DNA from: Effrenium voratum
Taxonomy: Eukaryota > Sar > Dinophyceae > Suessiales > Symbiodiniaceae
Direction: 5' to 3'
Assembly (NCBI GenBank): GCA_963377175.1
Contig: CAUJNA010003805.1
Coordinates: 833,501-897,500, forward strand
Length of the DNA: 64,000 nt
The notes beneath the pieces were generated by a model that did not search any database, was not told the origin of the DNA, and saw nothing but the letters and a program-made list of their open reading frames with translations. The position numbers and the translations under genes are program-made. Below are positions 23,083 to 33,322 of the stretch, piece by piece. Numbering within the stretch: position 1 is the first letter of the stretch; every line of letters starts with the position of its first letter.

Positions 23083-25758
23083 ATATGATTTTCCTGTGCC
23101 CGGCAGTGCTCCACGAACCATAATAGGATTATTTTGTTCAATAATTTCTATAATGTTATCAGTGTCATATTCATCTACAATATCAATAGTTTTACTTTCA
23201 TAAACTGGTATTTGTATTAATTCGTTTTGTGAAACTTCATAATCTACAGTAGGACATTTAATAGATTCGTCATTTGAAACTCGCCAACCTCCTATTTCAT
23301 TATTAAAGATTAAAAGCTCTCTTGCTTTTGTTATATCCGATCGCTGTATTGTAAACGCATCTGTTTTGACACTGAACACATTAATGCCATTTTGATAAAA
23401 TTTAGAATAATCTTGATACATTCTAAAATTATGGTATTGAAGCAGTAGCTCTTTTACATACCTAAAACCATTCCTTAAGCGTGATGTGTCCTTTAAATTA
23501 AGTATATAATATGACGCCTGTTCTTCTTCTGCTGTATATTGTTCTTCATCTACTGTAATTTGTTCTGTCGTGAAATGTGTTAATTTATGTATTTTACCTC
23601 CATACTCTGCCTGATAGTTTAAAGCTTCCTTAAGATTTTTAAACACTGTGCTTTTCTGATCAGTTGCTCCCCCTTTTTCTAAAAGTCCATAATTAACATT
23701 TGCGACCAGTTTTTTTTATACATTTATCTTCCTCATTGTCTTCGCCAATGTTTGTGTTCCAAAGTTCATTAACAATATTTTAATGATCGACTTTGTGAAT
23801 AAATGAAGGTTGTTTAAAGTATAAAATATTAATTCGTTCTCTTGTCATGTTATCTAGTTGTTTCAAAAATACACCATATATTAAGCAATATGTTTTATTA
23901 AATAGCAATATTCCTGTCCGTTTTAGTATAGTAGTTTTCTTTTCTATATAATATAACGTTAAGTCGTGTAGATCATAAATATCAGTTGTATCATCAAACG
24001 ATCGCCATATGTCGAATTGATTGAATACTGGTATTTCTGATATAGTAATAAACGCATGAGTAAATGCTTTTGATATATCGATTTCGATTTCATTTTTGAT
24101 ATCGCCCCTATCGCACAATAAGCCAGATGGAACAACTGTTCTGGCTTCGTCTAAAATTTGAATATCAATGTCATTATAAAACGATTTATGAGATAAGTTA
24201 AACAATGACTTATTAAAATTAAACATTGCCTTATTCATATTGTTATCTGTAGTTTCATCACATACTGCAATACATCCATCTGCAGAAGTTTTTATTATGT
24301 TTTGTGTCTTTATTATATATATTGTTTTGTTAAATTTGATTTTGATTTCTGATATAATACCAGCTTGAAATCTAATTCTTGGTTCGTAGCCACTACGAAC
24401 TAAATTGAAAAATAATTCAGATAACTGATTGTCTTCGGATACTAAATATACCTCTTTTGTTTTTTCATCAACATCGATACTTAGTATATCGTCAATATGT
24501 CTTATCATTTTATAAAGCGGTGGTTCTTCTCTTTCATTAATATAGTAGTCAGTGGAAGCTTTGACAGTTGGTATCTTGGTTATTAATTGTTTCTGCTGAA
24601 TGCTTTTTAAGTCGTGATTTAGTGCGTAAATATGACTGTTTTTGACCATTGCATAAAATGGTTTGATGTGCCTACTATTTATATCGGGATCGCATTTGTA
24701 AATTAATTTATTGCAACAATCATAAATTCTGCACGGAATTTTAAACTGTTTAAATACAGTCTCCATCTCCTGAATGGTTGCTCCCGTTTCGCCAAAGCTA
24801 TCTCTACCTATAATTTCAATTACTTTCTGCCTAGTTAGTCTATTACGGGTTTTTTCATTCATAATTGTATCACTGTAAAAATCAGTTAATGCATTAATCC
24901 AGCATTCGTTTTCAATATAATTGCCCTTGCTAATTGCCTTCTGTATGGTGTCTTCGCTCATCCTTAAAGGTGTATGTATATACCTATTAAAAATTGAAAC
25001 ATTAGTAGCATCCCTTAAATTTTCTGTAAGAATGTCAAACTTTTCGCCGCGGTTATTTACAATATCTACTGATAATATTTTAATACATTCTATATCGTTA
25101 TAAAATTGCGTCATATAATCATAATCGTCTTTAAAATCTTTGTCTCTTTGTAATAGTTTTAGTGTATCAACAAACTCATCGTTTATTGTATCATTTAGTT
25201 CATCATCATGTATCATACCTCTTCTTAGTCCATATTCTGTATTGGGGTCGCCTATCAATTTAAATATTATTTTACCTATGATATCTTTAGAAAATGCAGT
25301 GGCCTTAATTGTAGCAGTAAAATTATCGTATTGTTTCGGAAAAAAATGAATGTTGTCTGTGTTTGAATGCTGGTTTTGACCTTATGACTTTCGAGTCCTT
25401 GTGCCTTGATATGTATAACATAAATTGAACAAAGTATTTATGTTTCCCTTTCCTTGCTCTTGGTCCTGGGTCGTTATCTATCTTCAATTTCCCTCCCGTC
25501 TCCTTCTTTGTCGTTGCTTCTGCCATTCTTTGGTTCAAGGGTTTATTTTCCTTGAATTTATTAATATCATAAACTTTTGTGTCAGTAGAAGGTAAACCCT
25601 TGATTACATTTTCAGCTGTTGTAACATTTGAAATCTTCCTCTCGGTATATAAATTAATTACTCTATCTATTTTTTAAGGTCTGAATGTTTGGTGTCCGTG
25701 ATGACTTCCGCCTTAGCACTGTTAAATATCCAATGTTTCGTTCCAAAGCTTTGGACAT
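23083..25758 (-). pseudogene. Divergent family-B-like polymerase and P-loop part of the replication protein
   Basis: N-terminal part of the polymerase-helicase gene, from the ATG at 25758 (MSKALERN). Polymerase-like signatures in order: EIDISKAFTHAF (motif A-like, ~24055-24090), ANVNYGLLEKG (motif B-like NxxYG, ~23670-23702) and VFSVKTDAFTI (motif C-like with one aspartate, ~23348-23380). GALPGTGKS (23089-23113) is the helicase P-loop. Before motif A is a region with CRIYDCC and HIYALNHDLKS of unknown role. Breaks: frameshifts near 25675 and 25380, an in-frame TAA at 23780-23782, a frameshift in the T-run at 23710-23717, then the insertion at 23082. The joined product would be ~1300 aa. Polymerase assignment rests on three short motifs, while the helicase fusion is firmer. 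The upstream box is at 25793-25819. Confidence 0.75.
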
Positions 25759-25792
25759 AATTATACTATATATATTATTATAAAAATATATA

Positions 25793-25819
25793 GTTCTTTA
25801 ACTTTTTTTTACAAGAATT
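25793..25819 (-). promoter_or_regulatory. Shared left-arm upstream box, copy 3 (degraded)
   Basis: On the minus strand ATTCTTGTAAAA, a longer A-run, GTTAAAGAAC, then an ATATATAGTATAATT tract ending at the ATG at 25758. It is less conserved than the other copies but has the same order and position. Confidence 0.5.
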
Positions 25820-25844
25820 GTTTTGTTACAAAGACTATATATTT

Positions 25845-26762
25845 TCAATATTTCAATAATTCAAATCTTAAGAATGGTCGTGTGTTATGTTCCAAATAAA
25901 AATAAGTTTGTCCTATTTTTTTTTCAATCCTTTCAACTTTATATTTTGTAGGCAACCAATTACTACTCCTTTCTTTTTCAGCTATTGCTTTCTTTCTGTA
26001 AATCTTCACTTCGTCACCTATGTTAATTTCAGGATATTTACGGGTTCTAGTTGCTTCGGTTGCCATTTTCATTTTTATTTTAAAGTTGTTTTTCTCGATT
26101 CAATGCTTCCGCTGGTGTCATTCCTATGCTTGAATGTTCCATTTTATTATTATAAGTTTGTAATATTTCAATATTATAGTCTATCCATTGTATATGTTCC
26201 TTTCCTTCTTTTTCATCTTTTTCAACTCTCTTATATAGCATATCTTTGTAGGTGCGTATAAAACGTTCTGCAAAATTAGGATGTCCTCTTGTGCGGTATA
26301 ATTCTATTCCTTCTTGTTTGAAATAATCTTCAACTGTTTTATTATATAAACTGCCTTCCTCGTCGCTATAAATAATTTATGGTTTGCCTTTCATTTTCTG
26401 CATTCCTTCCATTACTCCCGCTAATATGTCAGGCGGTTGCTTAGATTTAATAGGTATTACTGTAGAGTATCTGGTAAATATATCAATTAAAACCATCCCT
26501 ACTTTAAATTGTTGATTGGGTATGTCATTAATAAAAACTAAATCTAATTGAAATTCAAAGTATGGATGTGGAGCAATAAATGATTTTTTGCCTCTTAATT
26601 GCTTCTTGTGTTCTATGTTCTTTTTAAACCATTCTTTAACATCATTTAAGGTTATGCTTTGTTCCTTTTGTTTAGCATCCTTGTAGGTTGTTGTGATACT
26701 TCCGTATCCTGATCTATCATAATAGATTTTACTAAGTATATCATTTTTTTAATATTTGCCAT
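25845..26762 (-). pseudogene. Retroviral-type (rve) integrase, broken
   Basis: Would insert element DNA into the host chromosome. The DDE catalytic core is visible: FQLDLVFI (first Asp), IIYSDEEGSLYN (second Asp) and NFAERFIRTYK (Glu), then HSSIGMTPAEALN, a conserved end of the core. The last 75 aa (26072 to 25845) contain GDEVKIYRKK and KYKVERIEKK, an SH3/chromodomain-like C-terminal domain. The start is the ATG at 26762 (MANIKK). Breaks: a frameshift in the T-run at 26744-26750, an in-frame TAA at 26377-26379 directly before the second Asp motif, and a frameshift near 26077. The length would be about 305 aa. It lies 26 bp after the cysteine-motif gene, with no upstream box of its own, so the two were probably transcribed together. 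Confidence 0.9.
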
Positions 26763-26788
26763 ATTAATAAAGGTGATATTTTAATATT

Positions 26789-27708
26789 TCATTCAACATC
26801 TTCAGCATTATTTAAATATGTGTCGAACTGTTGTTTTTGAATACTCCTATTAGTCTGCGGTTTGATATCTTTGATACATGGGTATGATCTAAATATCATA
26901 TTTTGTATTCTATCGCTTATTTCTTATTTTTTGGTACAGTGCTTATAAATATTTTGTCCTACATCATTAAAAAGGATATTAGAAAGTGCATTATCCTGCT
27001 TATTGAAAATATGTGATAATACTATCTTGAATAGGTTTAACGTGTTCGAAATATTATTTTCAATATATCTAAAACAATCCCGTCTATTCTTTTGGTTTTT
27101 TGGTATGTCATTATCATTCTTATACTCATCAAAAAAATATCTACTAGACCATCTTTATATGTTTCTACGTATTTTATCTCAACTGTTTTATAAATTGGTG
27201 TATCACTAAAATCTACTCCAGCACTTACAGTTTTAATATTTCCTTTGTAGTATAATTCATAACAGTCCCTTATTCTGTCGTGTATGTCCCTTGTGTAATT
27301 GTGCCTTCCTTCAACATCCCTTAACAAGTTGGATTTGATAAATTTGAATGTCGGAAACTTATATAATTTTGTAAAATAATAATAGTTGATGTTGTTTGTT
27401 ATAACAGTTGTGTCTTCTTCCTTTTCATTTTCAATTATTTCAGTTAGTTTGATGAATTCTTTTGACTTATTACAAGTGTCAATATTTACAAATGTGTTCA
27501 ACTGTTTTAATCTTTTGCATTTATAACATTCTTTATAATTATATTTGCATATGTGTTTAATAATATTTTCTGATAATTTAGTTTTATATAATTGAATATT
27601 ATTATAATTAAATTTACATTCTTTACACATTCCAATTGTTCTATTTATCTGATTTAAGAACTCGTTAATTATTTCTTCCTGCTCAATCTCACTGAACATT
27701 TTCACCAT
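26789..27708 (-). pseudogene. Cysteine-motif (zinc-type) protein, paralogue 3, broken
   Basis: The longest of the three paralogues. The ATG at 27708 opens 223 aa with EIEQEEIINEFLNQI, MCKECKF, LSENIIKHICKY and CYKCKRL, matching the CxxC, LPxNIxxHI, CxxC order of the copies at 17856 and 18536. A frameshift near 27097 (A-run on the minus strand) leads into a second frame with RRDCFRYIENN, KQDNALSNIL, an in-frame TAA at 26924-26926, and an end at 26789 (NAEDVE). The joined length would be ~305 aa. The function is unknown; the four cysteines suggest one zinc site, and early or regulatory use is only an inference from the shared upstream box at 27725-27754. Confidence 0.7.
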
Positions 27709-27724
27709 ATAATTATAATACTAA

Positions 27725-27754
27725 TATTTCTTTAAATACGTTTTTACAAGAAAT
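27725..27754 (-). promoter_or_regulatory. Shared left-arm upstream box, copy 4
   Basis: On the minus strand ATTTCTTGTAAAAA, CG, TATTTAAAGAAAT, then a TATTATAATTATATGG tract and the start codon at 27708. The ATTTCTT/AAGAAAT ends are perfectly complementary. Confidence 0.7.
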
Positions 27755-27800
27755 ATTTACTAAAATAATTAAATTTTAATAAATATCACTTATTCAACTG

Positions 27801-28071
27801 TTATAATTTTATATGTTTGCGCCTTATATTTTCTTGGCTTTGTATTCTGTAAATCTTCTGGTTGTTTTCATAATAAATATCTTTTAGTTTAATTTCTCCG
27901 TTTTCTGCTATCTTGTCTAATTTCTTTCTCCTATTACATCTGATAGCACTTGCTCTCTTGGTTTCCATAAAGTCTTTTTCCTACTCGTCTCTTTTGATAG
28001 TACAATCTATTATATAGTGCCAGTTGTTCCTTGATTTGTTCTAATGTCATATCTTCAGGTTTAATACTCAT
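27801..28071 (-). pseudogene. Small charged hypothetical protein, frameshifted
   Basis: The ATG at 28071 opens MSIKPEDMTLEQIKEQ, continuing to about residue 35 (YYQKRR). A frameshift near 27975 then leads into EKDFMETKRASAIRCNRR and KDIYYENNQKIYRIQ, ending at 27803-27801. The joined length would be ~90 aa, basic and probably helical. No domain was recognised. It is preceded by the shared upstream box at 28099-28123, which supports it as a real gene too short and broken for automatic calling. Confidence 0.55.
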
Positions 28072-28098
28072 TATATCATATATTATATTATATTGTAT

Positions 28099-28123
28099 AT
28101 TTCTTTAAATACATTTTACAAGA
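28099..28123 (-). promoter_or_regulatory. Shared left-arm upstream box, copy 5
   Basis: On the minus strand ATCTTGTAAAATGTATTTAAAGAAAT, then a TATAATATAATATATG tract ending just before the ATG at 28071. It has the same spacing as copies 1, 2 and 4. Confidence 0.65.
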
Positions 28124-28141
28124 TGTTTATACTAAATGTTT

Positions 28142-30381
28142 TTATTTTTGAAGTTTAATATCACTTCTCGCATAAATATTATTTAGACTTGTCTTTTTTT
28201 TCTTTTTAAAGACTTCGTTCTCCAAATATTCTACGCGATGGATTAGTTTTGATAAAGCATCCCAACTAATACAAGCCATTCTGTCAGAACACATTGTTAA
28301 GTATTCTCCTGTATCATTTACAATATTATATTTAGGATTTGTGTATTGTTGAACATCTTGAGCAATCCATCCTAATTCAGTTTTTTCTGGTTTTTTGATT
28401 TTTAACAAATGTTTTAATCTTAATGTGTTTTACCATATTTATAGTATCATGTTCTACATCTTCTATATTATCTTTCAGTCTCTTATCACTACTTAAATTA
28501 AATCCATTGAATGATGAAAATTGTGTATCGTCCAATTGTAAATATTTAGTGCCATCAATATAACTATCAATAGTTGTTGATGCTTCTAATTTTAAAACAG
28601 CATCACTATTTAAATGTCTCAAATTGATTTTATGAGCAATTCCAAAAGTCATATCACCGTCAATAGTCCAGTCGCCTCGTAATTCGCTATTACTTCCACT
28701 ATTCAAAATAATTTTATTATCAGCATACGTTGCAGATAATCCAACAACCAAATTAATAGAGTTTGAAGTGTTGCTATTCCTGATTATTAAATCATTTGTA
28801 TCGAGATACATTTCAGCATTATCAATTATTAGTTTTGATGTGTCGAGATACATTCCAGCATTATCAATTATTGGTTTTGATGTGTTGCCAAATTGAGCAT
28901 TGCCACTCGGTGAATTTTGTAATAATAAAGTATTTCCTGATACAGACTGAACTTGGTTGACTTCAACTTTCTTACCAGAAACCATTGTTAAATCGCCGTT
29001 TGTATATACATCACCTAATACATCAACTGGTTTATTGAATATGGTTTTTGATACAGCACCGTCGCACATAAAATATTGATTAGAAGAATTGCTAACATCA
29101 CCAACACTAACAGCAACAAAATTATTATGTGCCATATATAAACCTTCTGCAGCATCTGGTGTATATCTTCGTATTGAACCATTGTTATTAAAATTTAAAA
29201 ATGAACCATTGTTAAGACTTATTGCGTTGTCAGTTCCTACAAACTGAACAGCACTGGTAAATCTCGCTTGTCCGGCACAGTTTAAAACACAACCAGAAAC
29301 ACCAACAGCACCTAAACCAAACCTATCCTTAACCCAGACACGACCAACATTAGCATCTCCTATTTGAGTTTCCCATTGACCTCCTGAACTACTCATCCAC
29401 ATTCTGCCATCTCTATTAATATTAAATTCTCTGTTAAACATTACGAATTGAATGTGTAATCCATTACTTGGCGCCCTATAATTATTACAAAATAAAGTAT
29501 TACCAGTAACCATTGTAATAGAGACATGAAATGTAACCGGGCCCGATACTGATTGATTGCTTAAATCTAGTTTATCTATTTTGTGTAAATCCGTTGCTAA
29601 TAAACTATTAATCGTATTTGAATTTTGAGTTATTAATAAATCTTGTGTCGTGTTGCCTGATATGATTGAGGCAAATGTATTACTGTATGCAGTATTTGTA
29701 TTGAATAAATTAGTATCATTTGTATATAATGTTGATACATCTGCTTGAATAGTTGTTTTTTTCGGCTGTAGTCCAAGAAGCACCCGCTCCTGCTTGTAAA
29801 TCTGCTATATCTGTTAAAATCGTTGATATTGTGTTTCCGTGTCCTGTTATTAGTGAAGAATTTGAACTTATATTATTGAAGTTTGAAGTGATTGTATTAT
29901 TGGAATTTCCTACTAAGAATGTATTAGAACTAATAGTATTGAAGTTTGATGTTATTGTAGCATTTAAATTACTGATTAAAAAAGTATTAGAGCTATTATT
30001 ATTAGCATTTGTGTCAAGTTTAATTGTATTTGCTGATATGGTCGGTAGTATTGAAGTTATGGTTAATCCGTGTGCTGTTATATTATTAAAGTTGCTTGTA
30101 ATTGTTGTGTTTTGATTTACTTGTTCGTCAAACATTGTTGTTGATGTTGCGTTAATTCCTGATATTGCTGATATGTTTGCATCTATCTTATTTTTTTGTG
30201 CTAAAATAAGAGCATCAACTTCTTCAATTGTATAACCTCCGCCTAATGAACCTGCTGTATCTGCTAATTCTTGCTTTGTAGCATAAACACTGCTTAAGGT
30301 TGATGGTTCTGTTGAATGTATTATTACTAATTCACTTGCTATAATTCTGTTTGAGCCATCCAATGATAATGTTGAAAACAT
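28142..30381 (-). pseudogene. Fibre-like protein with S74 intramolecular chaperone end, two frameshifts
   Basis: Likely a surface or receptor-binding fibre of the virion. From the ATG at 30381 (MFSTLSLDG) the first ~200 aa carry Asn/Ser/Thr-rich heptad-like repeats (SNTFLISN, ITSNFN), typical of trimeric stalks. The middle part has repeated beta-rich GNTLLLQN/DNAGMYLDT segments. The end is an S74-peptidase chaperone domain: SSDKRLKDNIEDV (Ser-Asp-Lys type catalytic start, ~28470-28497), GWIAQDVQ, YLTMCSDRMACISWDAL and a coiled end (HRVEYLENEVFKKK). In known S74 proteins this domain helps trimerise and then cuts itself off. Frameshifts in the T-run at 29756-29762 and near 28405 split it into three frames. 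The joined length would be ~745 aa. Confidence 0.85.
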
Positions 30382-30416
30382 AATTATTATATAGTAGGTT
30401 ATAAAATAGTTATATT

Positions 30417-31049
30417 CTATCTGTTTTTTCCTCTTGAACCAAATATACCTTTATTTAATGCATTGTATTTTTCTTGCTTCTGTCTCAGATATTCATTTTG
30501 CAATACTTGGTAATGCTGTGCTATATTTTGTAGCGGGTTTGGAGGCGGTTGTGGTTGCATTCTTCTTGGGGGTGGTGTGTTCGCTATTATATTATTTTGT
30601 TGCTGTGATGCTTGTAGCATCGCTTCGCGTTGTTGTGGTGGAACGTATTGCTCTTCTTCGCGGTGCGGTACTTCGTGACGCGCCACTTCGTCGTATTCTA
30701 CCTTTTGGGGTTTTGCTATTGGAACTGCTTTTGGTTTGATTGATTTAATTGGTTTAGATTCTAATGGTCCTTGGCAATTGCGTTCATGACTATATCTGTA
30801 TGATTTTAGTGCTAAAGTTTTGGCACATTTTGGACAGATTATTTTCTTTTCATTGCGTGCTTGAGTTTTTGAGTTGTTTTTCAATGGTTCGCGTAGCAAC
30901 GCGAATGGTTCGCGTTCTACAGGTTTTATTTCTTGTGTTGCTTCTATTGTTGGTTCTGCCTTTGGTGCTTCTTCTTCAATTGGTGGTAATTCATTTACTG
31001 GCTCGTCTGCTTCAATTGTATTAGTAATTTCAGGTTCAACTTCTGACAT
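30417..31049 (-). CDS. Zinc-finger, proline/glutamine-rich protein
   Basis: Intact 210 aa. N-terminal ~45 residues are strongly acidic (EVEPEIT, PIEEEAPKAEP). A single zinc-finger-like motif ICPKCAKTLALK with H88 and C92 (C72, C75, H88, C92) follows. The rest is disordered, basic and Pro/Gln-rich (TPPPRRMQPQPPPN) with a short helical end (YLRQKQEKYNALNKG). It lies between fibre and minor capsid genes on the same strand, which suggests a virion or DNA-packaging role; this is inference. It is one of the few undamaged left-arm genes. Confidence 0.75.
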   Translation of the reverse strand: MSEVEPEITNTIEADEPVNELPPIEEEAPKAEPTIEATQEIKPVEREPFALLREPLKNNSKTQARNEKKIICPKCAKTLALKSYRYSHERNCQGPLESKPIKSIKPKAVPIAKPQKVEYDEVARHEVPHREEEQYVPPQQREAMLQASQQQNNIIANTPPPRRMQPQPPPNPLQNIAQHYQVLQNEYLRQKQEKYNALNKGIFGSRGKNR

Positions 31050-31123
31050 ATATAATATATTATATATTTTGTCTATATTGTTTATATATTTTGTCTATAT
31101 GGACAAATTGAGAAATATTAATA

Positions 31124-31979
31124 TTAATTATCTAATTGAAAGAGGATGCTAAAAGAAATGGGAACACCATGAAAATCAATTAATTCGTTTCTTGAAGTTG
31201 TTATTCTAAAGTGTACTCTCTTAATATTTTTACCGCCTACATCAATAAAATCTGCATATATGGGCGCTGTAAAATCTGTTGTAGCTCCGCCAAGTTGTTG
31301 ATTGATTTGAACTGTTTTAATTACTGAACTGCTGAAATTATTAGGTGCTGAATATTTATAATCGCTTAGTTGAGGACAATTTATGTATATATTCTGAAAA
31401 GGAACTAAATTAAAATATCCAATTAACCAAGATGTCGCAGGTTCATAGGCAATATAATTACTTAGTAAATAATTGATAGCTTTTGGTCTTAAATTGTCAT
31501 ATTCAAACTGTCCTCTGTTCCATTCGCCATTTACATAAGTTTCTAATTCTTCATCTGTAGGTATTTTGATTTTGTAAGTTAGAGGGTCATTTAATTTAAG
31601 TTCCATTTTGCGTTCGCTTTGTCCATATACTGTTAAGAATAAGTCAGGCGCAATATCATTAAATGCCGCATTTAGTTCTGATTGTATTTTAACTGATAAT
31701 TGATTGGCATAATAAATTTTACCGGATACATCAACGGCAGTGCTTCTTAATAAGACATTGGAACTATTATACAACATAATATAGAAGCGTTCGTAAAACC
31801 CTTTCTCTGTTGTATAAAACGGAGTGCTAAATGAACACTCTGTCACGAACATTTTTGTTCTTGGTGGAATTTCAAAGTTTTGGTCAAGTTCTATAATAAA
31901 ATCGCTGGTAGAATTACTTTCTTGCAATCTGTAGGCACTATCAACATAGATTTTTTTTATATGTTAATCTGTCACTCAT
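31124..31979 (-). pseudogene. Minor capsid (penton-like) protein, one frameshift
   Basis: Would form the capsid vertices. From the ATG at 31979 (MSDRLTYKK), a T-run at 31951-31958 shifts the frame; in the other frame IYVDSAYRLQES continues directly into SNSTSDFIIEL. An opening of this kind (IYVDSxYR, then SDFxIEL) is typical of penton-like proteins of Polinton-like viruses. The remaining 267 aa are beta-rich and unbroken, ending FHGVPISFSILFQLDN. The length would be ~284 aa. The single break in an 8-base homopolymer could be a sequencing error. It is transcribed away from the lipase gene, with ~42 bp between the two start codons. Confidence 0.75.
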
Positions 31980-32021
31980 AAATATAATATACAATAGAAA
32001 TTATAATATAATTACTATTAT
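31980..32021. promoter_or_regulatory. Divergent promoter region
   Basis: 42 bp of A/T-only-like sequence (AATATAATATACAATAG, TATAATATAATTAC) separates the start codons of the minus-strand minor capsid gene and the plus-strand lipase gene. It must hold the start signals for both arms. The box used by the left-arm replication genes is not present. Confidence 0.45.
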
Positions 32022-32801
32022 ATGATAGGAAGACAATTATTATTAGGTGCTATTGAAGGCAGGACGCCTACACAAATGATGGCAGGTGTAGCAAGTGACA
32101 AAGCATATACAGCAGGTAAGGATTTATTAGAAGATGTATTGTTTAACCATAAAAAGACATTGGAAGACAAAATAGGAGGTTTCAATAAACATTTTGATAA
32201 GCAGATAATGAAACATAAAACACGCTATGCTGAAGAAATCAATGTTCAAAATAAAAATAAAATCGATGATGTCAAGGGTTTAGACGCAGCCTATTCAAAT
32301 GTGAATGGAATAACAAGAATAGGCAACACATTATATATTGGCGGCACTGGTGCTAAAACGGGACTAAACCACAAAGTCAATGATGTAATTGCAGATTTGT
32401 TTCTTATTCCTACTCATAATGTTCAATTAAGCGAAAGATATAAAGACGCAATGGAAGAATTAAGTAAAAATCCAGATGTGAATAGAATTGTGTCCCATTC
32501 CCTCGGCTCGGCTGTTGCACAAGAAATTAACAACAGACACGGCAACAAATATGCTACTACTGTTTATTCATCACCTTTTGTATCAGGGATTAATCAACAG
32601 AAAAACCCGCGATACCTAAGATTTAAAAGCAAGAATGACCCTATAGCAATATTAGATGATGCCGCGATTACTGCTGACATTGGTTCATTAGATGTGCTAG
32701 AAAACCACGGTTATCAAAATTGGAAAGGACAAGGTATGACTGAAATTAATCCTACTACTGATATTTCTAATGGATTCAACCCGAATGATAATTCGGGTTA
32801 A
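32022..32801 (+). CDS. Lipase-like alpha/beta hydrolase
   Basis: Intact 259 aa. VSHSLGSAVAQEI carries the nucleophile-elbow pattern GxSxG in the variant SHSLGS (S160); D206 in KNDPIAIL and H229 in LENHGYQNW are in the right order for a Ser-Asp-His triad, as in lipase_3-type enzymes. Upstream, IGGTGAKTGLNHKVND fits the usual conserved strand before the elbow. The N-terminal ~50 residues include a weakly hydrophobic start (IGRQLLLGAIEG) that may be a virion or membrane association segment. Lipase-like genes are known in Polinton-like viruses and virophages, where a membrane-disrupting entry or exit role has been proposed. Substrate is unknown. Confidence 0.8.
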   Translation: MIGRQLLLGAIEGRTPTQMMAGVASDKAYTAGKDLLEDVLFNHKKTLEDKIGGFNKHFDKQIMKHKTRYAEEINVQNKNKIDDVKGLDAAYSNVNGITRIGNTLYIGGTGAKTGLNHKVNDVIADLFLIPTHNVQLSERYKDAMEELSKNPDVNRIVSHSLGSAVAQEINNRHGNKYATTVYSSPFVSGINQQKNPRYLRFKSKNDPIAILDDAAITADIGSLDVLENHGYQNWKGQGMTEINPTTDISNGFNPNDNSG

Positions 32802-32867
32802 ATGCTTCGCGTTTCAACCCTAATTCAACACCAGAACAATAAATATATATATATATATAACGTATAT

Positions 32868-33311
32868 ATGAGTATTGATGCTGAGAAATGGGACAACGAT
32901 ATTGAATATGCTTATGAGAAAATGATAGAGCGAGAGAAAGATAAAGGATACAACATATCAAATAGTAAATATGAATGTAATTGTGGCAAAGAAGTATTGA
33001 ATAAGGATAAACAAGAGCACGAAAGCAATGATTTAAATCATTTATACTACAGAAAAGGTAATATTGAAGGACTTATGGTAGGTATGTATAGTGAAATTAT
33101 TAATTATGAAAATGATTACTTAAAATTACATCCAGAAAATAACAAAATGCATTATACAGATTATAGTAGAGTTGATTATACTGACTTTCTTGAAGAACAA
33201 GCAGAAAAAGAAATTCGGTTAGATGAATATGATTTAAGTTATTTGTATAAGTATAGAGACGAATTAGAAGATTGTATAAAGCGTATAAATGAACTAACAT
33301 TATCTCAATAA
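32868..33311 (+). CDS. Small acidic protein with CxC...H...H motif
   Basis: 147 aa from the ATG at 32868 (MSIDAEKWDND), chosen because it follows an AT-only run and fits the small-gene spacing; a longer frame begins at 32802, immediately after the lipase stop codon, and looks non-coding. C37, C39, H51 and H58 (YECNCGKEV and QEHESNDLNH) form a CxC-x11-H-x6-H zinc-type motif. Similar motifs occur in the 77-aa protein at 38335 and at the end of the GIY-YIG protein. The rest is helical and charged (LYKYRDELEDCIKRIN). The function is unknown. It lies just ahead of the capsid gene. Confidence 0.65.
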   Translation: MSIDAEKWDNDIEYAYEKMIEREKDKGYNISNSKYECNCGKEVLNKDKQEHESNDLNHLYYRKGNIEGLMVGMYSEIINYENDYLKLHPENNKMHYTDYSRVDYTDFLEEQAEKEIRLDEYDLSYLYKYRDELEDCIKRINELTLSQ

Positions 33312-33322
33312 TATTAATAATA

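Noticed and set aside
32802..32867. Upstream extension of the 147-aa gene to the ATG at 32802
   Set aside because: The extension begins directly at the lipase stop codon and runs through an AT-only tract (KYIYIYNVY), which looks like promoter sequence.
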